Assembly (NCBI RefSeq): GCF_018555455.1
Contig: NZ_JAFEJU010000001.1
Span: forward strand, 248,001-312,000
Reading direction: 5' to 3'
Length of the DNA stretch: 64,000 bases
DNA from: Bifidobacterium colobi
GTDB taxonomy: Bacteria > Actinomycetota > Actinomycetes > Actinomycetales > Bifidobacteriaceae
The notes beneath the pieces are model-generated. The model saw only the letters and a list, made by a program, of their open reading frames with translations, was not told the origin of the DNA and ran no database searches. A program made the translations under genes and the position numbers. Every line of letters starts with the position of its first letter. Positions within the stretch are counted from its first letter, which is position 1. This document shows, in pieces, positions 1 through 6,711 of this stretch.

Positions 1-852
1 CACCAGCTCCAGAATCTCCATCTGGCTGTGTTCCGCGAGCAGTCCCGCTGCGGCGCGCTGGTCGCGCGCCCGTGGCGGTTTGGCCGTCACCTGTTCGCCG
101 GCAAGCAGTTCGGCGAATCGTTTCAGCAGCGCGTCGCAATCGGACGCGGAGACGTTGTCCCCGACGACTGCGTCGTCCGACCGACGGTTTTCGCCGGTAA
201 AGCCGAAACCTTGGTTCGGTTCGACGTCGAGGTCCGGCGCGTTGGACGATTGGCTGATGGTGGGCGGGTTGTTCTCGGCTGAGTCTCCCCGTGGGGAGAT
301 GTCCCCTTTAGGGGACAGAGGGGTAATAGGTTCATGGGATGGTTTGGGTGACTGCACGGTCACCGGGCTGGTGACTCGTAGTGCGTCGGGCGTCCTGCTG
401 CCGTCCGGTGCTTTTCCTGCACCCGGTGACTGTGATGCACCGGGTGTCTCGCATGCGCCGGCGTCGGTATCCTGTGTGGTGTCGTCCGTTTCCTCCGCTT
501 GGTTCTCGTCCTTGCGTGGCGTGCGCGGCTTGCGGTCCGTCGGCGCGGGCAGCGTCTCGTCGCGGTCCATGCAGATCTCCCATACGGTCGGTCGCTTGTA
601 CTCGGGCAGGTACTGGATCACTTCAGTGGCTTCCGACTTGCGGATGAAGCCGTTCTCCTCCAGCCAGCGCAGCTTGCGCTGCACCGACCGTTCGCACATG
701 CACGAGTTCCTGGCCATCTTCTTGATGCCGGGGAAGGAGTTGCGCCCGTGCTCGTCGGCGTTGTCGGCAAGGTTGATGAGCACGAGCTGGGCGTACGGGT
801 CCTCGATCAGCCGCTTGAGCGTGAACACGCGGCTCAATGCCTGGATGCTCAT
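1..852 (-). CDS. HTH replication-type protein, 3' end outside window
   Basis: The reading frame is open from an ATG at 852 to the window edge, 284 codons, so the C-terminus is missing. The first 70 residues form a winged helix-turn-helix of the kind seen at the N-terminus of phage and plasmid replication proteins: a leader with LVLINLADNADEHG, then SFPGIKKMAR and a recognition segment CERSVQRKLRWLEENGFI. Residues about 95-190 are a low-complexity linker rich in Asp, Glu, Pro and Ser, and the last visible part returns to a charged helical segment. The start overlaps the stop of a 61-aa ORF (ATGA), implying translational coupling. Role in replication of a mobile element is inferred from the fold and from the neighbouring XRE regulator and broken tRNA; it could also be a transcription factor. 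Confidence 0.72.
   Translation of the reverse strand, partial: MSIQALSRVFTLKRLIEDPYAQLVLINLADNADEHGRNSFPGIKKMARNSCMCERSVQRKLRWLEENGFIRKSEATEVIQYLPEYKRPTVWEICMDRDETLPAPTDRKPRTPRKDENQAEETDDTTQDTDAGACETPGASQSPGAGKAPDGSRTPDALRVTSPVTVQSPKPSHEPITPLSPKGDISPRGDSAENNPPTISQSSNAPDLDVEPNQGFGFTGENRRSDDAVVGDNVSASDCDALLKRFAELLAGEQVTAKPPRARDQRAAAGLLAEHSQMEILELV
284..317. repeat. Two adjacent short palindromes inside a coding region
   Basis: TCTCCCC-gt-GGGGAGA (284-299) is followed directly by TGTCCCC-ttta-GGGGACA (300-317). Both lie in frame inside the linker of the replication-type protein, where they encode LSPKGDISPRGDS on the minus strand. Confidence 0.75.
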
Positions 853-1034
853 CGGCGTCCACCTCCCGCCGGATGCGCGGCCACGGCACGCCGCAACCGG
901 TCAGCGTGGCTGACCGATTCGTCGAGATACGGTGAAACCGTGATATAAGGCTTTCTCTCAAAACCTTGGTTTTCCGGGCTTCCGCACACGATGACGGTCA
1001 CACGTGCGGGTATACAATCCTGCTTGTAAGACAT
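849..1034 (-). CDS. Small hypothetical protein coupled to the HTH gene
   Basis: A 61-codon ORF ends in TGA overlapping the ATG of the downstream HTH gene, the usual sign of a coupled small gene in a phage-like operon. The product begins MSYKQDCIPARVTVIV and has a basic C-terminus (HADRLRRAVAAHPAGGGRR). No family is recognised. The Shine-Dalgarno is weak, so the start is uncertain, and the ORF could be a non-coding open frame; the overlap is the main support. Confidence 0.4.
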   Translation of the reverse strand: MSYKQDCIPARVTVIVCGSPENQGFERKPYITVSPYLDESVSHADRLRRAVAAHPAGGGRR

Positions 1035-1058
1035 AAGAATCCAATCTCTGTCTGCACC

Positions 1059-1098
1059 GCGAAAGCCGAACCTTTCTCTTACAAATGCTGGCTTTCGC
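1059..1098. repeat. 9-bp inverted repeat in the spacer
   Basis: GCGAAAGCC (1059-1067) and GGCTTTCGC (1090-1098) are perfect inverted copies 22 nt apart, between the XRE gene and the small ORF. It may be an operator or an RNA stem; nothing else is evident between 1035 and 1165. Confidence 0.45.
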
Positions 1099-1165
1099 GA
1101 TTCTTGTGATTGGAATCCGGGAAACGGTTTTGACCGGCCGCCTCCACGGATCCCGAACGGACCTG

Positions 1166-1188
1166 GCCCTCTCCCGCAAGGAGAGGGC
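1166..1188. terminator. Hairpin with T-rich tail
   Basis: GCCCTCTCC-cgcaa-GGAGAGGGC forms a 9-bp perfect stem followed on the plus strand by TTCTTCT. It sits just beyond the stop of the minus-strand XRE gene. The T-rich tail is on the plus strand, so which transcript it ends is unclear. Confidence 0.5.
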
Positions 1189-1193
1189 TTCTT

Positions 1194-1646
1194 CTATGTG
1201 AAGGCGACCACCTCCTTCGCCATCGAAGGAACAGGATCGTCGGACAGGCCGAGCAGCCAGTCGCTGGAAACGCGGAAATGCGACGCGATGCGCCGAATGT
1301 CGGGCAACGTCCAGTTGATGTCGCCGTTGAGCTTGCCCGTCACCGACGACTTCGACAGCCGCATGATACGAGCCAGCGCCGCGTAGCTCACATAATTCGG
1401 CTCGCCCATCAGCATGCGCACGCGGCGCGTGGTCACGCCGTCACGACGCAACTCGCGTTCGCTCGCCGCACCCTGCCCGTCCGGTACGCTTATGCCACGG
1501 TTCGAGGCGGGAACCAGCAGAAAACGGGTATCATGGGATTGAGGAACGACACCACGCCCGAACAGGACGCGCGAGGCATCGGCGAGGCCGTCAACGGCAA
1601 ACACCGGCGGCAACGCGCACGCGGCGGAGGCACTGGTCCGAGACAT
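1194..1646 (-). CDS. XRE-family helix-turn-helix regulator
   Basis: The C-terminal half is a clear Cro/C1-type HTH: YAALARIMRLSKSSVTGKLN followed by DIRRIASHFRVSSDWLLGLSD, the usual ending of phage-type repressors. The ATG at 1646 has GGAAAG about 10 nt upstream and gives 150 aa. The first 70 residues are poorly conserved-looking, and a GTG at 1436 or ATGs at 1415 or 1409 would give a compact protein of about 73-81 aa, so the start is open. A perfect inverted repeat overlaps the 1646 start codon and would suit autoregulation. Probable control gene of the element whose replication-type gene lies downstream on the same strand. Confidence 0.75.
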   Translation of the reverse strand: MSRTSASAACALPPVFAVDGLADASRVLFGRGVVPQSHDTRFLLVPASNRGISVPDGQGAASERELRRDGVTTRRVRMLMGEPNYVSYAALARIMRLSKSSVTGKLNGDINWTLPDIRRIASHFRVSSDWLLGLSDDPVPSMAKEVVAFT

Positions 1647-1664
1647 GGAAACACGCTTTCCATG
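1644..1664. promoter_or_regulatory. Candidate operator overlapping the XRE start
   Basis: CATGGAAA-CACGC-TTTCCATG has perfect 8-bp arms around a 5-nt centre. The left arm contains the reverse complement of the ATG at 1646, so a bound dimer would block both promoter clearance and translation start. Binding by the XRE product is inference. Confidence 0.5.
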
Positions 1665-1727
1665 ACCGGGAGCCGTTCAAATTTAATCCGTGAAGCGGGT
1701 CGGGGCAGTACGTTTAATCCCCGAAAA

Positions 1728-1774
1728 ACCCACGACTTAAAAGGACGCTGCTCTAACCGTTGAGCTAGAGGGGC
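1728..1774 (-). pseudogene. 5' fragment of a tRNA-Lys-like gene (anticodon TTT)
   Basis: Read on the minus strand from 1774, the sequence has an acceptor 5' strand GCCCCTC, a D arm GCTC/GAGC and an anticodon loop CTTTTAA with anticodon TTT. The match stops after about GTGGGTT; no T arm or 3' acceptor strand GAGGGGC follows. The anticodon stem contains one mismatch. This looks like a tRNA cut by insertion or deletion at the boundary of the element occupying 1-1727. Confidence 0.6.
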
Positions 1775-1922
1775 AACTCATCCAAAATACACACTTTTTG
1801 GTCAGAATGCCAAATCGAACGGCAGAAAAAATGCAACATTCGGTAACAAATAGGAGAAATGTGCTTCATATCGCATATTGCTTTTAGCGATAAATGCCCA
1901 AAAGGGACTAGGCTTATGACCC

Positions 1923-3461
1923 ATGAGTGAACTAAACAACTGGAGCAATCCACTGCGCGATTCGCGCGATTTGCGATTGCCTCGCATCGCCGGCCCCTGC
2001 AGCCTGGTGATCTTCGGCGTCACCGGCGATTTGGCGCAGAAAAAGCTGCTGCCAGCCGTCTATGATCTCGCCAACCGCGGTTTGCTGCCGCCAAGCTTCG
2101 GTCTGACCGGCTTCGCCCGCCGCGATTGGACGCAGGAGCACTTCATTGAATTCGTGAAAACCGCTGTTCAGGCCCGCTGCCGTACGCCGTTCAAGGAATC
2201 GACATGGAAGAACCTGGCCGCCGGCATCCGCTTCGTACGTGGCACGTTCGACGACCCGGAAGCGTTCGAGCGCCTGAGCGCCACCGTGCAGGAACTGGAC
2301 CGCGACCGCGGCACGCGCGGCAATCACGCGTTCTACATGTCCGTGCCGCCGCGTGCGTTCCCGATCGTGGCCAAGCAACTGGCCGCATCCGGCCTGTCCC
2401 GTTCGAGCGAAGGCGCATGGCGTCGCGTGATCATCGAGAAGCCGTTCGGCCACGATTTGGCCAGCGCCAAGGAGCTCGACCGCGTGGTGTCCGAAGTGTT
2501 CGACCCGAGCTCGGTGTTCCGCATCGACCATTACCTCGGTAAGGAAACCGTGCAGAACATCATGGCTCTGCGCTTCGCCAACGCCATGTATGAGCCCATC
2601 TGGAACGCCAACTATGTGGACCACGTGCAGATCACGATGGCCGAAGATATCGGCATCGGCGGCCGCGCCGGCTACTACGACGGCATCGGCGCCGCACGCG
2701 ATGTGATCCAGAACCACCTGCTGCAGCTCATGGCCCTGACCGCCATGGAGGAGCCGGTGAGCTTCACCGCCAAAGATCTGACCGCGGAGAAAACCAAGGT
2801 GCTTTCCGCCGTGCGTCTGCCGAAGGATCTGGGATTGCACACCGCTCGCGGCCAGTATGCCAAGGGTTGGCAAGGTTCACATGAAGTGGTCGGCTACTTG
2901 GAGGAGAAGGGCATCGACCCGACTTCCACCACCGAAACCTACGCCGCAATCGAACTTGATATCGATACCCGCCGTTGGGCCGGCGTGCCGTTCTATCTGC
3001 GCACCGGCAAGCGTTTGGGCAAGCGCGTGACCGAGATTGCCGTGGTGTTCAAGCGTGCGCCGCACCTGCCGTTCGAGCAGACCGCCGTACGCGAGCTTGG
3101 CAAGAACGCCATCGTGATTCGCGTGCAACCGGACGAGGGCGTGACCATGCGCTTCGGCGCCAAGGTGCCAGGCGGCACCACGATGGAGGTCCGCGACGTG
3201 AACATGGACTTCAGCTATGGCCGCTCCTTCACCGAGAATTCGCCGGAAGCCTACGAACGTCTGATTCTGGACGTGCTGCTGGGCGACCCGCCGCTGTTCC
3301 CGACCACCGAAGAGGTGAACCTCAGCTGGGAAATCCTCGATCCGATTGAAGAATTCTGGTCCACGCTCGGCCAGCCGCAGCCTTACCGTGCGGGTACGTG
3401 GGGTCCGGCCGAAGCCGATGAGATGTTGGCGCGCGAAGGCCGCCACTGGAGGATGCCATGA
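1923..3461 (+). CDS. zwf: Glucose-6-phosphate 1-dehydrogenase
   Basis: This 512-aa enzyme oxidises glucose 6-phosphate to 6-phosphoglucono-lactone with reduction of NADP+ in the cytosol, the first oxidative pentose phosphate step. Near residue 30 there is the coenzyme fingerprint VIFGVTGDLAQKK, where the family usually has GASGDLA, and the active-site motif RIDHYLGKETVQN lies near residue 200. Length is normal. The product is in the same order as in other actinobacteria, upstream of opcA and pgl; its stop overlaps the opcA start (ATGA), so the two are translated together. In bifidobacteria this route mainly supplies NADPH and pentose, because hexose catabolism runs through the phosphoketolase shunt. 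Confidence 0.97.
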   Translation: MSELNNWSNPLRDSRDLRLPRIAGPCSLVIFGVTGDLAQKKLLPAVYDLANRGLLPPSFGLTGFARRDWTQEHFIEFVKTAVQARCRTPFKESTWKNLAAGIRFVRGTFDDPEAFERLSATVQELDRDRGTRGNHAFYMSVPPRAFPIVAKQLAASGLSRSSEGAWRRVIIEKPFGHDLASAKELDRVVSEVFDPSSVFRIDHYLGKETVQNIMALRFANAMYEPIWNANYVDHVQITMAEDIGIGGRAGYYDGIGAARDVIQNHLLQLMALTAMEEPVSFTAKDLTAEKTKVLSAVRLPKDLGLHTARGQYAKGWQGSHEVVGYLEEKGIDPTSTTETYAAIELDIDTRRWAGVPFYLRTGKRLGKRVTEIAVVFKRAPHLPFEQTAVRELGKNAIVIRVQPDEGVTMRFGAKVPGGTTMEVRDVNMDFSYGRSFTENSPEAYERLILDVLLGDPPLFPTTEEVNLSWEILDPIEEFWSTLGQPQPYRAGTWGPAEADEMLAREGRHWRMP

Positions 3462-4462
3462 TCATCGATCTGCCGAATACGCGTACGCGCGAAATCGCCC
3501 ATAAAATCGAGCAGCTGCACGAGGAGCGTGGCGAATCCGCTACCGGCCGCGTGCTGACCTTGCTGATTTCCGCGGATGACAGCGAACTTGAGCATGCACT
3601 GGAAGTCGCCAATGCAGCCAGCCGTGAGCATCCGTGCCGCGTGATCGCCATCGTACCGGACACGCATTATGAAGCCGATGCTGCCGATACTGCTGACGCT
3701 GGCGCGAAGGCCATGGAAAAGACCGACAATCCCGCCATTGATCTGACCGACGGTCCTGCCGAATCCAACCTCAATGCTCAGGTTCGTTTCGGCGCCGATG
3801 CCGGCGCTGGCGAAATCATCATTCTGCGTCCACGCGGCGGTCTGATCAACCACCCGGATACCTTGGTGATTCCGCTGCTGGTGCCGGACGTGCCGGTGGT
3901 GGCATGGTGGCCGACGAACCCACCGTCGAATCCTTCCAAGGATCTGATGGGCGCAATGGCCCGCAGCCGCATCACCGATGCATTGCGCTCCAACAATCCT
4001 GAAGCCACAATCGAACGACTGCGCCGCAACTGGACGCCGGAAGACATCGACCTGTCATGGACTCGCCTGACCGTATGGCGCGCCATGCTGGCCTCCATGC
4101 TTGACCAGCCGCCGCATCTGCCCATCACCGCAGTGAAAGTGACCGGCCCGCAGGAGTTCCTGCCAATGGACCTGCTGTGCGCATGGCTGCGCCTGAAGCT
4201 TGGCGTGAATGTGGACGTGGAGTATGTAAACGATGCCGAGGCCGTGACCGGCGTGTACCTGACGCGCGCAGATGGCGTGGTGTCGTTGGAGCGCCCGCAT
4301 GAGGATCAGGCGCTGATTTCCATGCCTGGCCAGACTCCGCAGGCCATTTCCGTGCCGGTGCGCACCATCGAGGACTGCCTGACCGAAGAGTTGCGCCGCA
4401 TCGACCCGGATGAGGTGTACGCCGAAGTCATCAACCAAGGCTGGGACCTGATCCGTCACTGA
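3458..4462 (+). CDS. opcA: Glucose-6-phosphate dehydrogenase assembly protein OpcA
   Basis: A 334-aa OpcA-family protein. In cyanobacteria and actinobacteria OpcA is needed for assembly or allosteric activation of glucose-6-phosphate dehydrogenase. The visible family hallmark is the central segment PDVPVVAWWPTNPP together with the downstream region of alternating helices. The ATG overlaps the zwf stop by 4 bases, so synthesis is likely stoichiometric with Zwf. A hairpin follows the stop. No unusual feature is seen; assignment is by sequence pattern and by strict conservation of the zwf-opcA order. Confidence 0.94.
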   Translation: MIIDLPNTRTREIAHKIEQLHEERGESATGRVLTLLISADDSELEHALEVANAASREHPCRVIAIVPDTHYEADAADTADAGAKAMEKTDNPAIDLTDGPAESNLNAQVRFGADAGAGEIIILRPRGGLINHPDTLVIPLLVPDVPVVAWWPTNPPSNPSKDLMGAMARSRITDALRSNNPEATIERLRRNWTPEDIDLSWTRLTVWRAMLASMLDQPPHLPITAVKVTGPQEFLPMDLLCAWLRLKLGVNVDVEYVNDAEAVTGVYLTRADGVVSLERPHEDQALISMPGQTPQAISVPVRTIEDCLTEELRRIDPDEVYAEVINQGWDLIRH

Positions 4463-4472
4463 GACGCATTCG

Positions 4473-4525
4473 ATGTGCCGCACTATTGGTCAATTTCCTT
4501 TTTTATGACGAGTAGTGCGGCACAT
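4473..4525 (+). terminator. Long-loop hairpin after opcA
   Basis: ATGTGCCGCACTA (4473-4485) and TAGTGCGGCACAT (4513-4525) form a perfect 13-bp stem around a 27-nt loop that itself holds a T run. It lies 10 nt after the opcA stop. The remaining 4526-4739 spacer shows no further gene; the pgl promoter is presumably there. Confidence 0.5.
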
Positions 4526-4739
4526 TGCAATCCACAACCACAACGCCATAGATCAAGAATGGCTTGTTTTCAACGATTTGCTAGATATAGCAGGCCGCAC
4601 AACAGCGCAAAATCGGCATTATCAGCGATTTATGTAAACACATCTTCGCCAATAATGGATTCTGTTACCGTTGTGCGCAGAACTCCCTCGCTGGCATCAG
4701 CAATCATATGAAATCAGCACAACAGAACAGGATATTGTT

Positions 4740-5612
4740 ATGGCAAACCGCACACTGATTGTGTATCCCAATAAAAACCTGATGCTTGAGGCAGGCGCGC
4801 AGCGACTGGTGCTGGCATTATCGGATGCGCTGAGCGAACGCCTGCCCGATGGCAGCCGCCGCTCGCGCGTGGATGTGGCACTGTCCGGCGGCTCGGCAGC
4901 ACAGCCACTGGGTCTCGTGCTATCCAATCCGCTGGCTGATTCCATCGATTGGGCTCGCGTGCACTTCTGGTTCAGCGATGAGCGATTCGTGCCGGCGTAC
5001 GATACCGATCGCAACGCACTGGAAGCTCGTCGACTGCTGCTAGACCAGCTTGTTGCCGAAGGCAAACTGCCGGAAACAAACATTCATGAGATGCCTGCGG
5101 ATGAACGCTCTGCAGACGAGATTGCCACTGTTATGGCCAATGCGGATAGCAGCGATGCCGACGTTCGCGAAGCGGCAAACACCGATAATGCGACGCTGCT
5201 GGATGCCGCCGCGCGTACCTATGCGGATGAGTTGGTGGAACAGATGGGACCCGATCCGGTGTTTGACCTGATGATTCTGGGCATGGGTCCGGATGGCCAT
5301 TACGCGTCACTGTTCCCCGCCTCTTCCGGTCACCATGAGGTGAATGTCACCGACCGGCTGACCGTGGGCGTAAGCCACTCCCCCAAGATGCCGCCGCTGC
5401 GCATTTCGTTGACCGCACCGCTCATCGCCCGTTCGCGCCGCACCTGGTTCTTCGCGGCCGGTGCCGGCAAGGCCGACTCGCTGGCGCACGTGTTCGCAGC
5501 ACACGCCGATGGCACTGGATTGACCGGCGACCCGGAATACCCGTCCTCTTACGCCGGCGGCACCGAGGAATTCACCTGGTTCACCACCGAGGAGACCGTA
5601 GTCAAGCTGTAA
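4740..5612 (+). CDS. pgl: 6-Phosphogluconolactonase
   Basis: A 290-aa cytosolic enzyme that hydrolyses 6-phosphoglucono-lactone, the second oxidative pentose phosphate step. It belongs to the DevB/glucosamine-6-phosphate isomerase fold: LSGGSAAQPL near residue 43, FSDERFVP near residue 80, and the diagnostic GMGPDGHYASLFP in the middle. The ATG at 4740 gives MANRTLIVYPN, which fits the family N-terminus better than an in-frame upstream ATG at 4671. A charged, Ala/Asp-rich insertion of about 35 residues precedes the GMGPDGH motif. It follows zwf-opcA after a 277-bp spacer with a hairpin, so it may have its own promoter. Confidence 0.94.
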   Translation: MANRTLIVYPNKNLMLEAGAQRLVLALSDALSERLPDGSRRSRVDVALSGGSAAQPLGLVLSNPLADSIDWARVHFWFSDERFVPAYDTDRNALEARRLLLDQLVAEGKLPETNIHEMPADERSADEIATVMANADSSDADVREAANTDNATLLDAAARTYADELVEQMGPDPVFDLMILGMGPDGHYASLFPASSGHHEVNVTDRLTVGVSHSPKMPPLRISLTAPLIARSRRTWFFAAGAGKADSLAHVFAAHADGTGLTGDPEYPSSYAGGTEEFTWFTTEETVVKL

Positions 5613-5652
5613 CGGCTCACAGCGAGTACTGGGATAGATAGATCCTTCATCT

Positions 5653-5694
5653 GTTTCGGCTTGCGTATCAATCGATCGATACGCAAGCCGAGAC
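5653..5694. terminator. 17-bp hairpin between convergent genes
   Basis: GTTTCGGCTTGCGTATC and GATACGCAAGCCGAGAC pair over 17 positions (one G-T) around an 8-nt loop AATCGATC. It separates pgl from the convergent decayed gene and probably ends both transcripts, although no T run follows. Confidence 0.6.
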
Positions 5695-5735
5695 GATACG
5701 CGCCCCACAAGCTGAGGCTCAGCCGCAGCTACTGC

Positions 5736-6254
5736 TTACTGCGCCTCAGTTTGTGGAGGTTCTGACTTGGCATGAACGATATTGTCACGCAGCTGTTTGG
5801 CTTCTTGCCCAACATGCTGAGCACCTGAAGTGATTGCTTTGCCAGCCTTACTGCCCAAATCGACCGCATTAGCACCAATGCGTTTCGCGTTCATCGACAC
5901 AGTGCCGGCACCATCAGCAATAAACTTGCCTGCGGCCTCACGCCAGCGTGGGGCCATCTCAATGCTCACCTGGTCCGCCTCAATACCAATGGCCAGAGCA
6001 AATTACGCTAATTGAGCGTTCACGGCATCGAGATGATTCAACGAACTATCCACGGCAAATGGATGCAACAGCTTTTGCTTGCGCATGCGTTCCGCTGATT
6101 CGGCAATGCTGCTGTTGAGTTGAATCAGTTTGCTTTCGATATCATGTAATCGGCGCCGGCGAGCCACCTGCAATCCTTGCCGATGTTGTTCCACCGTGTC
6201 CGGCTGCTCCATCAGCACACGATCCAGTTCCAGCACCGATACCTGTGAAGCCAT
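5736..6254 (-). pseudogene. Decayed small gene with an in-frame TAA
   Basis: Two ORFs are continuous in one frame and are separated only by a single TAA at about 6003-6005. The upstream part (from ATG 6254) begins MASQVSVLELDRVLM and is helical and charged; the downstream part continues FALAIGIEADQVSIEM and ends in a region with GSKAGKAITSGAQHVGQEAK before the true stop at 5736. Together they would give about 172 residues. No family is recognised. The start lacks a good ribosome site, and an overlapping frame just upstream (MTEETAKLVKQYG) may be part of the original 5' end, which would imply a second lesion. A sequencing error or a recent nonsense mutation would look the same. Confidence 0.55.
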
Positions 6255-6350
6255 ACTGCTTGACCAACTTGGCGGTTTCCTCGGTCATCTTGACCCATCG
6301 GCATCGTTCGCCATTGCTTCGCCAAGGGACTGTACGTAGTGCCCGCAATT

Positions 6351-6462
6351 CGTCCGTATGTACGCGCAAAGAACCACCCCTGCGCGTACAGACGATCGTT
6401 TTGGGCACAAAAAACGTCCGTATGTACGCGCAGGCATGTGCAACTGCGCGTACATACGGACG
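6351..6462. repeat. Tandem duplicated hairpin element
   Basis: CGTCCGTATGTACGCGCA occurs at 6351-6368 and again at 6415-6432. Each is followed by its inverted copy: an imperfect one at 6381-6396 and a perfect TGCGCGTACATACGGACG at 6445-6462. The result is two hairpins of the same sequence 64 bp apart. Confidence 0.8.
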
Positions 6463-6492
6463 ATTCGGGGCTATCGCCAAGCCCGAGCCGGT

Positions 6493-6515
6493 GGAACAGT
6501 CCAGTGGACTGTTCC
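6493..6515. repeat. 23-bp palindrome, copy 1
   Basis: GGAACAGTCCA-G-TGGACTGTTCC is a perfect palindrome with 11-bp arms. A second copy with different outer and centre bases lies at 27694-27716. Confidence 0.75.
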
Positions 6516-6670
6516 ATAGCCTGAAAATCAGCTCTGCTGCTCTTCAGGCTGACCCGGCTCGCCTTCGGCCCCTACAATTACGGACTCGCTCTACGAGCGA
6601 GACTCAGCATTGGCTCGGCGGCATAGCCGCCTCGCTCCGAAGAAGGCCGGAGAGCCCACCGGGCTCTCCT

Positions 6671-6711
6671 AAGCCTGAGATTGAGGAGCTTTACTCCTCA
6701 ATCTCAGGCTT
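6671..6711 (-). terminator. gnd: gnd terminator built from its own last codons
   Basis: AAGCCTGAGATTGAGGAG (6671-6688) and its perfect inverse (6694-6711) form an 18-bp stem around a 5-nt loop. The right arm is the last six sense codons of gnd (KPEIEE), and the stop codon lies in the loop. Confidence 0.75.

Larger units (their letters stand above)
6255..6690. other. Palindrome-rich spacer without a supported gene
   Basis: This 436-bp stretch carries the tandem hairpins at 6351-6462, the 23-bp palindrome at 6493-6515 and several smaller stems, including GGCGGC-ata-GCCGCC and GGAGAGCCC-acc-GGGCTCTCC, before the gnd terminator. Open frames across it (6142-6480, 6212-6517, 6245-6766) read through the repeats and look non-coding. 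Confidence 0.6.

Noticed and set aside
4475..4711. 78-aa ORF between opcA and pgl
   Set aside because: Reads through the inverted repeat, lacks a ribosome site and shows no coding pattern.
6351..6462. Possible CRISPR array
   Set aside because: Only two direct copies, each with its own inverse, and no spacer series or cas gene.
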